Shown here piece by piece: positions 50,364 to 59,312 of a stretch of DNA of 64,000 bases (the stretch's first letter is position 1; every line of letters begins with the position of its first letter). Both the position numbers and the translations under genes were made by a program. Origin of the DNA: Tautonia plasticadhaerens (GTDB taxonomy: Bacteria; Planctomycetota; Planctomycetia; Isosphaerales; Isosphaeraceae); NCBI RefSeq assembly GCF_007752535.1, contig NZ_CP036426.1, positions 434,001 to 498,000 on the forward strand. The letters are read 5' to 3'. The notes beneath the pieces were generated by a model. It was not told the DNA's origin and did no database searches. It saw only the letters and a program-made list of their open reading frames with translations.

Positions 50364-51437
50364 ATGCGATCGAAACGATGGTCCCTGGCCGTGATCCTGG
50401 CGGCGATGGTCGCCGGCCCCGCATCGGCCCAGCTCTACCCCGGGCCGTTCATGAACATGGGCTGGGGAGGCTGGGGGAGCGGGGGCCGCGACCCCGGGGC
50501 CGATTACCTCCGCGGCGTCGGCTATTTCAACCGAGCCCAGGCCGACTACGACGTGAAGGAGGCCCAGGCGAGCGAACTCCGCGCCGAGGCCTTCGCCAAG
50601 TGGAACCAGGCCCTCGGCGAGGCCCGCAAGGCCAAGGAGATCCGGGACACCCAGCAGCGCGCCCGTGACGAGGTCGAGAATGCGATCCAGAATCGAGCCG
50701 CGCTGGTCGAGGCCGGCGTGCTGCTCAACCAGCGGCTCGATCACCTCGTCGAATTCCCGACCCCCGAGACCCACGACGCCCTGGCCGCGATCCCGATGAC
50801 CCCCGAGGTCCTCCGCGACATCCCCTTCGAGAACGCCTCGGAGCCCATCACCGCCTGCCTCGACATCCTGACCCAGGAGGACGCCTGGCCCCCGCTGCTC
50901 AAACAGACGCCCTTCGACCAAGGGCGTCAGGCGCTGGCCTCGGCCGTCGATTCCGCCCTCGGGGAGGACCTCAGCGGGGCTCTCTCCGACGCGACCCGCT
51001 CGAAGCTCGACGGCGCGCTGAACGCCCTCCGATCGGCGCTCGACGCGGAAGAATCCGGCTTCCCGCCCGCCGGGGCGAACGACGCCGACCAGTTCCTCCG
51101 GACGCTCGGCGGGATGATCCGGCTGCTCGAGGATCCCCAGGCCGGCGCGGTGATCCGCCAGATCGAGTCGTTCAAGGGCGGATCGATGGCCGACCTCGTC
51201 GGGTTCATGCACGCCTACAACCTCCGGTTCGGCCGGGCGAGGTCCGACCAGCAGCGGGCGATCTATCGCCAGCTCGACGGCCTGCTCGCCAAGGTCCCCG
51301 TCGCCCGGGAGGCCGCCGACTCCGACGCGACCGGGCCCCTCGTCGAGCACAGCAAGCTCGTCGGCGACGCCGCGAAACAGGTCTTCTCCAGCCTGAGCTG
51401 GAAGGACCTCGACGCCGCCTCCGCCGACGGCCCGTGA
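50364..51437 (+). CDS. Secreted protein of unknown function
   Basis: 357 residues with a clear signal peptide (SLAVILAAMVAGPASAQ) and a Gly/Trp/Met-rich start to the mature part (NMGWGGWGSGG). The rest is mainly helical and charged (KEAQASELRAEAFAKWNQAL, then VENAIQNRAALVEAGVLLN) and contains no enzyme motif I recognise. A GGGAG site is about 9 bases upstream of the ATG. It is the last gene of the plus-strand macroglobulin/peptidase run, 76 bases after the M28 gene. Confidence 0.8.
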   Translation: MRSKRWSLAVILAAMVAGPASAQLYPGPFMNMGWGGWGSGGRDPGADYLRGVGYFNRAQADYDVKEAQASELRAEAFAKWNQALGEARKAKEIRDTQQRARDEVENAIQNRAALVEAGVLLNQRLDHLVEFPTPETHDALAAIPMTPEVLRDIPFENASEPITACLDILTQEDAWPPLLKQTPFDQGRQALASAVDSALGEDLSGALSDATRSKLDGALNALRSALDAEESGFPPAGANDADQFLRTLGGMIRLLEDPQAGAVIRQIESFKGGSMADLVGFMHAYNLRFGRARSDQQRAIYRQLDGLLAKVPVAREAADSDATGPLVEHSKLVGDAAKQVFSSLSWKDLDAASADGP

Positions 51438-51507
51438 GCCAAGACCGGGATTGAGCGATCCCGCACGGCCATCCCGATGCCGGGTGGCCGGGGCGGGTTC
51501 CTTGCCC

Positions 51508-51536
51508 TGCGTCCCGGCGCATGCCGCCGGGACGCA
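51508..51536. terminator. Hairpin between convergent genes
   Basis: TGCGTCCCGGCG (51508-51519) and CGCCGGGACGCA (51525-51536) form a perfect 12-bp stem around CATGC. It lies between the unknown secreted protein gene and the histidine phosphatase gene and could serve both. Confidence 0.65.
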
Positions 51537-51620
51537 TCTGGAATCCCGTCATCCTGACCCGGGGAATCGCCCCCGTCGGCCGGGAATCCCCACCCCGGGG
51601 ACGGGGGACGGTCCCCGCCT

Positions 51621-52262
51621 TCAGCCGTCGAGCAGCGTCCCCGCGTCCCGATCGAGCGCCGCGACGGTCCAGCGACCGTCGCGGACGCGGAGGTCGTTGA
51701 CCGCGACGTATCGGATGGCGATCCGGTGGTAGTCGGCCGGCGAGAATCCGTCGACGAGCGCCGTGATGAGCACCCGGATCACCACCCCGTGCAGCACCGC
51801 CACCGCCGTGCCGCCGGGGTGCCGCCCCGCCAGGGCGACGAACGGCGGCACGACCCGATCGCGCAGCTCCCGGTAAGACTCGCCCCCCTCGTGGGAGGCG
51901 TCGAGATCCCCTTCCCCCCAGCGTCGGATGTGCAGGTCGACCCGCTCCCGGGTCTCGGCGATCGATGCGCCGGACAGGGGCCCCATGCGCCGTTCGTGCA
52001 GCTCAGGGATGACGATCGGCTCCAACCCGCAGGCCGAGGCGATCGGGCCGGCGGTCTCCCTCGCCCGCCTCATGCCCGAGCAGTACACCGCGACGGGCCC
52101 CAGGCCGCGGATCCCCCCGGCGGCCTGGAGGGCCTGGAGCTGACCCTCGGGGCCGAGCCCGATGTCCGACTCGGCGCCATGGAAGCGGTCGGGGGCGGCG
52201 GTCTGGGCGTGCCGGAGCAGCAGCACTCGGGTCGTCGGGGGGAGGGCGGGTCCGAGGGCCAT
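51621..52262 (-). CDS. Histidine phosphatase family protein
   Basis: 213 residues, phosphoglycerate-mutase-like fold. The catalytic His is in LLLRHAQTAAPDRF; the partner Arg in YCSGMRRARETAGPIA; the acid in PELHERRMG; and the second His in VAVLHGVVIRVL. Such proteins hydrolyse phosphomonoesters of sugars or nucleotides; the substrate is not evident. The start at 52262 has no strong ribosome site but places the RHA motif near residue 18, as usual. It is divergent from the kinase gene that starts at 52425. Confidence 0.9.
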   Translation of the reverse strand: MALGPALPPTTRVLLLRHAQTAAPDRFHGAESDIGLGPEGQLQALQAAGGIRGLGPVAVYCSGMRRARETAGPIASACGLEPIVIPELHERRMGPLSGASIAETRERVDLHIRRWGEGDLDASHEGGESYRELRDRVVPPFVALAGRHPGGTAVAVLHGVVIRVLITALVDGFSPADYHRIAIRYVAVNDLRVRDGRWTVAALDRDAGTLLDG

Positions 52263-52424
52263 GGCGGTTGGGTTTCCCGGTGGGATCGGATAGAATCGGC
52301 CCATCTCTACGGCGAGTCGGGAGGGGGCCGGTGTCGTCCCACCTCCGCATGGTCGCCCGGTATCGTACCCGGCTCCCCGTCCCTCGCCGATCCCCCCGCG
52401 TCTCGCGACGAGCGAGGTCTCTCG

Positions 52425-53114
52425 ATGGCCGCGATGCACAAGTTCCGGACGATCCTCCTCTTCGGCATGCCCGGCAGCGGCAAGGGGACGCAAGGCGCTG
52501 TGCTCGGCCATCTCCCCGGCGTGATCCACATCTCCAGCGGCGACCTGTTCCGCAAGCTCCCCAAGCACGGCGAACTCGGCCGGGAGGTGGTCGCCTTCAC
52601 CTCGAGGGGGCTGCTGGTCCCCGATGACCTGACCATCCGCATCTGGGAGCGATACGTCCAGATCCTCACCCTCCAGGAGGAGATCTACCCCGGCTGCACC
52701 ACCCTGGTGCTCGACGGTCTGCCCCGCAACCACACCCAGGCCGCGATGCTCGACGACATGCTGGACGTGATCCAGATCTTCCACCTCCGCATCAGCGACA
52801 TGGAACAGGCCCGGGATCGCCTGGCCGCCCGGGCCCTCCGCGAGAACCGGCTCGACGACATCAACGATGAGGTCGTCCGGCGCCGGCTCCAGGTCTACGA
52901 GCAGGAGACGGTCCAGACTCTGGAGTTCTACGACCCGTCGATCATCTTCGAGGTCAACGCCTCGCAGACCCCGCTGAAGGTGCACGCCGACATCGTGAAC
53001 CGCCTTAGCAAGATGGAGACCGACCGCGACTGCCTCTCCAACCCGCCCGACGTGGCCCTGGCCGCCCAGCAGGCCGCCGAGGCCGAGGCGCATCGGCTGG
53101 CCTCCTCGGAATGA
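52425..53114 (+). CDS. Adenylate-kinase-like nucleoside monophosphate kinase
   Basis: 229 residues. The P-loop is GMPGSGKGTQ, followed by ISSGDLFRKL and the NMP-binding segment LVLDGLPRNHTQA (typically DGFPR). The lid is short: RALRENRLDDINDEVVRRRL goes directly to VYEQET, without the ~30-residue insert of standard bacterial adenylate kinases. It therefore resembles the short-lid adenylate or UMP-CMP kinases, and the true substrate is uncertain. The C-terminus carries an Ala/Glu-rich extension. Probable start at 52425 (GAGG upstream); an ATG three codons later is possible. It is transcribed with the glycan cluster. Confidence 0.85.
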   Translation: MAAMHKFRTILLFGMPGSGKGTQGAVLGHLPGVIHISSGDLFRKLPKHGELGREVVAFTSRGLLVPDDLTIRIWERYVQILTLQEEIYPGCTTLVLDGLPRNHTQAAMLDDMLDVIQIFHLRISDMEQARDRLAARALRENRLDDINDEVVRRRLQVYEQETVQTLEFYDPSIIFEVNASQTPLKVHADIVNRLSKMETDRDCLSNPPDVALAAQQAAEAEAHRLASSE

Positions 53115-53252
53115 CGTCGAGCGGCCGGCCCGCACCGATCCGCCTTGACCGCCCCGTCGGGCCGGGTTAAAACCCTGTCGTCCGCCGGACCGATCCGGCG
53201 TCGGCGGACCATCCCAACCGACTCGATCCGCCGCGCCGAGGGACCGGACGCG

Positions 53253-54380
53253 ATGGCCGACGCGACACGGAAGGTCGCCTTCCTGACCCCGCTCTATTTC
53301 GACGAGGCCTCCTGCATCGGCGGAGGGGAGCGGTACGCGACAAACATGGCCACGGGCCTGGTCGAGGCCACGGGGGGCCGGTACGAGGTCGAGTTGATCT
53401 CCTACGGCGTCTCCCCGGCCCGGCGTGTGCTACGCCCCGGCGTCTCGCTCCGCGTGCTCCCCGTGGCCAGGAGGCCGAGCGACCCGCTCGACGCCGTCTC
53501 CTGGGAGCTGCCCTCGGCGATCGCCGACGCCGACCTCGTCCACGTGCACATGGCCTTCAGCCGGTCCGGGGAGTTCGGCCTGCTCGCCGCCCGGCAGCAG
53601 CGCAAGGTCGTCTGCGCCTCCGACCACGGCGGCCACTCCAGCTGGCTCGGCGCCTCGCTCGGCAGCCTGGAGCTGGCCGATCGGATCGTCGCCTACTCCT
53701 CCTTCGGCGAGTCGCTCTTCCGCACGCCCACGCCGGTGGTCGTCATCCGGGGGGGCGTCGACGCCGAACGATTCGCGCCGCCCGAGCCGAGGCCGAGGCG
53801 CGACCGGGTGCTCTACGTCGGTCGGTTGCTCGCGCACAAGGGCATCGATCGCCTGATCCGTGCCCTCCCCCAGGGGCTGCCCCTGACCGTCTGCGGCCGG
53901 CCCTACGACCCCGCCTACTTCGCCCTGCTCCGCGACCTCGCCACCGGGAAGGACGTGACGTTCGTCACCGACGCCGACGACGACGACGTCCGAGACCTCT
54001 ACGCCCGGGCCTGGTGCAACGTGCTCCCCTCCGTCCACGTCGACTGCTACGGCCGGCGCTACCGGGCACCCGAGCTGATGGGCCTGACCCTCCTGGAGGC
54101 CATGAGCTGCGAGACGGTGCCCATCGCCTCCCGGGTGGCCGCGATGCCCGAATTCATCCAGCCATACCAGAGCGGATATCTGTTCGACACCCCCGACGAG
54201 CTCACCGCCCTGCTCCTCCGGCTGGCGAACGAGCCGGAGACGGTTGAGCGGATCGGCCGGGAGGCCCGACGCCAGGTCCTCAGGGCCTTCGACCTGAAGG
54301 TTGCCGGCGCGAAGCTGGCCGGTCTCTACGACGAGCTGCTCTCCGCATCGACGCTGAGCCGGGGGACGATCGCATCATGA
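53253..54380 (+). CDS. GT4-type glycosyltransferase (gene 1 of glycan cluster)
   Basis: 375 residues with a GT-B fold. The N-terminal domain starts KVAFLTPLYFDE and contains a GGGERYATNMA loop; the C-terminal domain has VLYVGRLLAHKGIDRLIRAL (donor binding) and the E-x7-E motif within ELMGLTLLEAMSCETVP. It probably transfers a sugar from a nucleotide donor to a surface glycan; donor and acceptor are unknown. Its last four bases overlap the next glycosyltransferase gene (ATGA). Confidence 0.92.
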   Translation: MADATRKVAFLTPLYFDEASCIGGGERYATNMATGLVEATGGRYEVELISYGVSPARRVLRPGVSLRVLPVARRPSDPLDAVSWELPSAIADADLVHVHMAFSRSGEFGLLAARQQRKVVCASDHGGHSSWLGASLGSLELADRIVAYSSFGESLFRTPTPVVVIRGGVDAERFAPPEPRPRRDRVLYVGRLLAHKGIDRLIRALPQGLPLTVCGRPYDPAYFALLRDLATGKDVTFVTDADDDDVRDLYARAWCNVLPSVHVDCYGRRYRAPELMGLTLLEAMSCETVPIASRVAAMPEFIQPYQSGYLFDTPDELTALLLRLANEPETVERIGREARRQVLRAFDLKVAGAKLAGLYDELLSASTLSRGTIAS

Positions 54381-55651
54381 AGATCCTCGTCCTGAGCAAT
54401 TTCTATCCGCCCGAGGTGCTCGGGGGCTTCGAACTCGCCTGCGCCCAGGCCGTCGAGGCCCTCAGGCGTCGGGGGCACGAGGTGCTCGTGGTCACCGCCG
54501 CCGCCCGGGGATATTGCCCGCCCGAGCCTCACGTCCGCCGCGCGTTCTCGATCGCCGACATCTGGAACCTCGACGCGATGGCACGCCGCCCGGCGGTCGT
54601 CCAGCGGCTGATGGACGCGGAGTCTCGCCTGATCAGCTCCTTCAACGTCCGGGCGCTGGCCGAGGCGGTCGACGCGTTCCGGCCCGACGTGGCCTATGTC
54701 CACAACCTGACCGGCCTGGGCGGCCTCGGCCTGATGGCGGCGCTCGGGCACCTGGGCGTGCCCTGGGTGTGGCAACTCGGCGACTCGGTGCCCTCCTACT
54801 GCTGCTCGCTCTGGGGGGAGGTGATGCCGGCGCTGGCGGAGCGGTTCGGCGCCGAGATCCGAGGGACCTTCATCGCCGTCAGCTCCCGCCTCGTCGCGGA
54901 GATCGAGGGGCTCGGGGTCCCGTTGCGGGGCCGGGTCGAGCTGCTCCCGTACTGGATCGACGGCCGGCCGGGACCGGTTCCCCGGCGATCGGTCCGCAAC
55001 GGACCGCTTCGGGTCGTCTCGGCGGGACGGCTGACGCCGTACAAGGGGGTCGACGTTCTGATCGAAGCGGCAGGGCTGGTCCGCCGGTCGCGGTGGTCGG
55101 TGGAGATCGACTTCTACGGGGCCGTCTCCGACGTGGATCCGAACCATTATCCCGCCCTGCTGCAACAGCACGGTGTGGAGGACCGGGTCCGGTTCCTCGG
55201 CCCCCTCGACCACGCCTCGTTGATCGGCCGCTACGGCGATTACGAGGCGTTCGCGTTCCCCACCTGGGAGCGCGAGCCCTTCGGGATCGGCCCGATCGAG
55301 GCCGCGGCGCATGGCGGCTGCCTGCCGATCATCTCGAGGAGCTGCGGCCTGGCCGAGTGGCTGGTGCACGGCGTCCACTGCCTGAAGGTCGAGCCGACCG
55401 CCCAGGACCTCGCCCGGGCCTTCCTCGACCTGCTGGAATGGCGCATCGATCCCGGGCCGATCGCCGGGCGAGCCCGCTCCGCCACCTGGCGCGATTTCCA
55501 CGTCGACGCCCTCGCTCCCCGGATCGAGGCCCTGCTGGCCGACGCCGCCTCCTCGGCTTCGCCCTCGGCCTCCGGGTCCCCGGACGAGGTCGTCCGCCTC
55601 GCCCGCCTCGCCGAGGGGCTGGCCCAATCGATCATCGCGGAGGCCGCTTGA
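54377..55651 (+). CDS. GT4-type glycosyltransferase (gene 2)
   Basis: 424 residues with a GT-B fold. The N-terminus MKILVLSNFYPPEVLGGFE is typical. VSAGRLTPYKGVDVLIEA marks the donor domain, and EPFGIGPIEAAAHGG carries E-x7-E. Extra cysteines (SYCCSLWG) sit in the acceptor half. The C-terminal ~40 residues are Ser/Ala-rich and probably loose. It is translationally coupled to the preceding glycosyltransferase by an ATGA overlap. Confidence 0.92.
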   Translation: MKILVLSNFYPPEVLGGFELACAQAVEALRRRGHEVLVVTAAARGYCPPEPHVRRAFSIADIWNLDAMARRPAVVQRLMDAESRLISSFNVRALAEAVDAFRPDVAYVHNLTGLGGLGLMAALGHLGVPWVWQLGDSVPSYCCSLWGEVMPALAERFGAEIRGTFIAVSSRLVAEIEGLGVPLRGRVELLPYWIDGRPGPVPRRSVRNGPLRVVSAGRLTPYKGVDVLIEAAGLVRRSRWSVEIDFYGAVSDVDPNHYPALLQQHGVEDRVRFLGPLDHASLIGRYGDYEAFAFPTWEREPFGIGPIEAAAHGGCLPIISRSCGLAEWLVHGVHCLKVEPTAQDLARAFLDLLEWRIDPGPIAGRARSATWRDFHVDALAPRIEALLADAASSASPSASGSPDEVVRLARLAEGLAQSIIAEAA

Positions 55652-55725
55652 TCCGGCCCTTCGCCCGAAGAGGCGGTTGCTCCGTATCCTGTCATCCGGC
55701 ATCGGCCCGGGAGGACCGACCCACC

Positions 55726-56109
55726 GTGCACGACTTCGCCTTCTACAACGCCGGCATCGACGACGCGACGGGGCCGAGGCGGGTGCTCGGCCTCGCCCGT
55801 CGCGTACTCCGGCGGATCCTCCGGCCGATGTTCTTCCACCAGGAGGCGATCTACCGCGACCTCCAGGGGCAGATCGACCGGCTTTCCGCCCAGCTGCAGT
55901 CGCTCGCTTCCCGCCAGTCGGCGACCGAGGCCCTCGGGTGGGACTACGTCGCGATGGCGCGCCGCCTCGCCGCGATCGAGGACGCCCTCGCCGATCGACG
56001 ACCGGAGTACCCGATCCGGATTGGCCCCGACCATCGGATCGACCCCGGAACAGGTGAGGGAATCCCCGCTCCCAACCCTGCCGCTCGCGATGCGGCCCGG
56101 ATCGGGTGA
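55726..56109 (+). CDS. Small coiled-coil protein of the glycan cluster
   Basis: 127 residues from a GTG at 55726, with GGGAGG about 12 bases upstream. A basic segment, VLGLARRVLRRILRPMFFHQ, is followed by a coiled coil (EAIYRDLQGQIDRLSAQLQS) and EALGWDYVAMARRLAAIEDAL. Small planctomycete proteins of this kind occur in glycosyltransferase/methyltransferase clusters without known function. The LARR-LRR segment resembles the C-terminal module of two methyltransferases encoded downstream, so it may dock on the same partner. The GTG start makes the exact N-terminus uncertain. Confidence 0.65.
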   Translation: MHDFAFYNAGIDDATGPRRVLGLARRVLRRILRPMFFHQEAIYRDLQGQIDRLSAQLQSLASRQSATEALGWDYVAMARRLAAIEDALADRRPEYPIRIGPDHRIDPGTGEGIPAPNPAARDAARIG

Positions 56110-56299
56110 TCGAGTCGCGGCCTGGGCCCGTCGGTGCGTCCCCTCCGGACCGGGCCTCGACGACCTCCCGGACCCCATGGAAGACTGCGGATCGGACATG
56201 ACCATCGAGACGAGCCCGTCCCGCCGCGCCGCGCGGCCCCGATTCCCTTCGGGTCGACTCCCGGATCCGCACGACCGGTCGGGCGTCGGCGCGACTCGC

Positions 56300-56341
56300 G
56301 GGGAACGCACCGATCGCATGGGGGAACGCACCGATCGCATG
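56300..56341 (+). repeat. 21-bp perfect tandem duplication across a start codon
   Basis: The 21 bases at 56300-56320 are repeated exactly at 56321-56341. Each copy starts GGGGAACGCA and ends in ATG, so the duplication doubles both a G-rich ribosome-site-like segment and the start codon, in the same reading frame (7 codons). Confidence 0.95.
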
Positions 56342-57532
56342 AGGGTGCTCGTCGCGATCCCGACGACGAACCAGATGTATTCCGGTATCGGCCGGGCGAT
56401 CGTCGAACTGTCCCGCCGGCTGGGTCGTCGGGTGGAGTTCACCTTCGCCCTGGATGACCGCGACCCGAGGTCGCTCCGCCGGGTCTGGGAACTCGCCGAG
56501 CCGATGGGGGCGTCGATGCTCGTCGGGCCGCATCGGTTCGAGCCGGATTGCGTCGAACCCTCGAATACCCGACTGCCCGAGATCATCGAGGAGTCCCCCT
56601 GGGACGCGATCGAGCTGGTCGGGTTCGCCAACGCCGCGACGGGTCGGGCGGTGCTGCGGCACATCGACGATCGCACCGCCCTCTGCTACACGCCGCACGA
56701 CCAGCCGCTCTGGACCGTGCCGATGTCTCCCGAGCAGCGGGCCAACGTGGCCGAGGTCCACCGACGCGTGATCGAGCGCGCCGACGTCGTCCTGGCGGAC
56801 TCCGAGGCCGAACGCCGGTCGCTCCAGCGGCTCTCGCCGCACCGCCTGAACGGCGAGACGTTGCCGCTCGGCTGCGATTTCGAATCCTTCGACGCCGGCC
56901 CCCTCGATCGGCCCCCGCAATTACTCTTCGTGGGCGACCTGGCCGAGATCCGCAAGCGGTTCGACCGGGTGATCGACGTCTTCTCCCGGGTCCTGGAACG
57001 GCGGCCGGAGTACCGACTGGTCGTCATCGGCAACCGCAGCGCCGAGTCGGCCGACCTCATCCCCGAGGCCATCCGCACCGCGGTGGATTTGCGCGGTTAC
57101 GTGAGCGAGCCCGAGTTGCGACGGGCGTACGCGTCGAGCCGATCGCTCGTTCTGCTCTCGGACGTCGAGGCGTTCGGCCTGCCGATCCTCGAGTCGCTCG
57201 CATGCGGTACGCCGGTCCTGCTCGGGCGGTTGGACACGACGGAGAGCCTGTTCGACGGGTTCCCCGGCGTCCATTTCTGCCCGCTCGACGACCCGGAGGG
57301 GACCTTCGAGGTGGCGGACCTCCTGCTGGGCGACTGGCGATCGGCGGTCGCCTCGGCGTGCGCCGACCGGCGGAGGCTGTGCGCCGAGTTCGACTGGGGC
57401 CGGCTCGCCGATCGCAAGTGGCGGGCGCTCTCGGCCGCATGGGCCAGGCGGAATGCGTCGACCGCGCTCGGTCCCCGGGGCGGCCCACCGGGCCTCGACC
57501 GGGCGGATGCGGGGGGCCGGCCATGCCGATGA
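56339..57532 (+). CDS. GT4-type glycosyltransferase (gene 3)
   Basis: 397 residues with a GT-B fold. MRVLVAIPTTNQMYSGIGRA opens the acceptor domain; LLFVGDLAEIRKRFDRVIDV and EAFGLPILESLACGTPVLL (with E-x7-E) mark the donor domain. Two equivalent ATG codons, 21 bases apart, result from a tandem duplication; the second (56339) is chosen because the first adds only GERTDR-type residues. The frame is open further upstream but reads as non-coding. The 3' end overlaps the FkbM-type gene by 10 bases. Confidence 0.9.
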   Translation: MRVLVAIPTTNQMYSGIGRAIVELSRRLGRRVEFTFALDDRDPRSLRRVWELAEPMGASMLVGPHRFEPDCVEPSNTRLPEIIEESPWDAIELVGFANAATGRAVLRHIDDRTALCYTPHDQPLWTVPMSPEQRANVAEVHRRVIERADVVLADSEAERRSLQRLSPHRLNGETLPLGCDFESFDAGPLDRPPQLLFVGDLAEIRKRFDRVIDVFSRVLERRPEYRLVVIGNRSAESADLIPEAIRTAVDLRGYVSEPELRRAYASSRSLVLLSDVEAFGLPILESLACGTPVLLGRLDTTESLFDGFPGVHFCPLDDPEGTFEVADLLLGDWRSAVASACADRRRLCAEFDWGRLADRKWRALSAAWARRNASTALGPRGGPPGLDRADAGGRPCR

Positions 57533-58512
57533 TCTCGTATGCCCAGAACGCGGAAGACGTCCTGCTCCGGAGGCTCTTCCCCGAGGGGAGCGATGGGTTC
57601 TACATCGACGTCGGCGCCAGCGACCCGATCCACCACTCGGTCACCAAGCACTTCTACGACCGGGGCTGGCGGGGGGTCAACATCGAGCCGATCCCGCAGA
57701 TGCACCGGGCCCTCTGCGCGAATCGGCCGCGCGACGTGAACCTGAACCTCGCCGTCTCCGACCGCGACGGGGACCTGACGTTCTACCAGGCCCCCGGCGT
57801 CTTCAGCTGGTCCGCATCGAAGCAGCTGCTGGTCGAGGCCTTTCATGCCGATCCCGGCCAGGTGATCGCCTCGGAAATCCCCGTCGCCACCCTGGCGAGC
57901 CTCTGCGAACGCCATGTCGGCGGGACGAGGACGATCGACTTCCTCAAGATCGACGCGGAGGGTCATGAGGCCGAGGTCGTCCGGGGAGCCGACTGGGGCC
58001 GATGGAGGCCGAGGGCGGTCGTCATCGAGGGGGCCCATCGTCCCTGGGAGGCGACGCTGCTGGCGGGCCGATATCATCACGCGAAGTTCGACGGGATCAA
58101 TCATTATTACATCAGGGACGAGGACCGCGACCTGATCCCTCGGCTCGCGTCTCCCGCCAACGTCACCGACGATTTCCTCTACTACGAGCATCTCGACCGG
58201 GAAGTGACGCTTCGCCTCGATCGGGACGCGACCCGCACCCAGCTCGACGAGGTGCACGGCCTGCTCTACGAGAGTCGACAGGAGGCGGGGCGGCTGTCCC
58301 GGGAACTGGACGAGTCACGCCGGGAGTGTCACGCGCTTCGACTCCGCCTCGCCCGGTTCGACGACCTCGGCCCGACGGCCCTCGGGGTCGCCCGACGGCT
58401 CCGACGAATCTCGGCGCGTCATCGTGGCCTCGCCAGGCTGATGAGGCCCGTCCTCGTCGGGGCGGCCGAGGTCGACGGCGGGCATCGCATCCCCACCGGA
58501 AAAGGAACGTGA
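57523..58512 (+). CDS. FkbM-type methyltransferase with C-terminal coiled-coil module
   Basis: 329 residues. The FkbM domain (about 1-190) starts ISYAQNAEDVLLRRLF and contains FYIDVGASDP (SAM motif), GVNIEPIP, and IDFLKIDAEGHEAEVVRG. FkbM enzymes O-methylate sugars or polyketides. A coiled coil follows (about 235-280, ARTQLDEVHGLL-like heptads), and then a basic module GPTALGVARRLRRISARH that recurs in the methyltransferase encoded at 59313. It overlaps the upstream glycosyltransferase gene and is 2 bases from the next methyltransferase gene. Confidence 0.9.
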   Translation: MPMISYAQNAEDVLLRRLFPEGSDGFYIDVGASDPIHHSVTKHFYDRGWRGVNIEPIPQMHRALCANRPRDVNLNLAVSDRDGDLTFYQAPGVFSWSASKQLLVEAFHADPGQVIASEIPVATLASLCERHVGGTRTIDFLKIDAEGHEAEVVRGADWGRWRPRAVVIEGAHRPWEATLLAGRYHHAKFDGINHYYIRDEDRDLIPRLASPANVTDDFLYYEHLDREVTLRLDRDATRTQLDEVHGLLYESRQEAGRLSRELDESRRECHALRLRLARFDDLGPTALGVARRLRRISARHRGLARLMRPVLVGAAEVDGGHRIPTGKGT

Positions 58513-58514
58513 AC

Positions 58515-59261
58515 ATGGCCGAGGCCCAGGCGAGACGGATCGAGCTGTTCGGTCTCGAGATCACGGGAGACGACGTGGTCCTCGACATCGGATCCGGCAC
58601 GGGGGGCGACAGCCGCCTGGCGGGCTCCGTGGGCGCCGACGTGATCGCGGTCAACATCGACCCCGGCGAACTGGAGTCGCTCGGCGAGCAGATGAAGGAT
58701 GTCCCGGCCCGGTCCTTCCGCCCGGTCCTGCACGATTGCGACGCCGGGCCGATCCCCCTGCCCGATGGCGTCGCGTCGGTGATCATCGCCAAGGAGGTGA
58801 TGGAACACCTCGACGCGCCCGATCGATTCCTCGCCGACCTGGAACGGCTCGGCAGGCCCGGGGCCCGCTACCTCATCACCGTCCCCGACCCCGGCTCCGA
58901 GGCCCTGCTCAAGGAGGTCGCGCCGCAGCAATACTGGGAAAAGCCGTTGCATCAGCATGTCTTCGTCAGGGAACAACTCGACCGGATGCTCGGCGTCGCC
59001 GGCCTGGAGCTGGAACGCCGAGGATTCACCGGCGCCTACTGGTCGATGTTCTGGACGCTCCGGGAGCTGGTCGGCTCGCCGTACTTCCCGGGGCATCCGA
59101 CGCACTCGACGCCGCCGCCCGAGATCGCGGCCTGGGACCTGATCTGGGAGTCGATCCGGTCGTCCCCGAAGGCCGCCGGGGTGATCAATCGGCTCGACGA
59201 GCTGATCCCCAAGAGCCAGATCGTGCTGGCGAAGAAGCCCAAAGCCGCTGCGGCGGCGTGA
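58515..59261 (+). CDS. Class I SAM-dependent methyltransferase (glycan cluster)
   Basis: 248 residues. Motif I is VVLDIGSGTGGDSRLA, followed by VIAVNIDP, then VIIAKEVMEHLDAPDRFL and GARYLITVPDP. The EHLDAPD segment is typical of methyltransferase domain 11/25 proteins of glycan and lipopolysaccharide loci. AAGGA lies about 9 bases before the ATG, 2 bases after the FkbM gene stop, so the two are in one transcript. The C-terminus is Lys/Ala-rich. The substrate is unknown. Confidence 0.9.
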   Translation: MAEAQARRIELFGLEITGDDVVLDIGSGTGGDSRLAGSVGADVIAVNIDPGELESLGEQMKDVPARSFRPVLHDCDAGPIPLPDGVASVIIAKEVMEHLDAPDRFLADLERLGRPGARYLITVPDPGSEALLKEVAPQQYWEKPLHQHVFVREQLDRMLGVAGLELERRGFTGAYWSMFWTLRELVGSPYFPGHPTHSTPPPEIAAWDLIWESIRSSPKAAGVINRLDELIPKSQIVLAKKPKAAAAA

Positions 59262-59312
59262 CGCGGCCACCGCCGATCTGTCCCGGCCCCAGCCCATTCC
59301 CGGACCCCTGCC

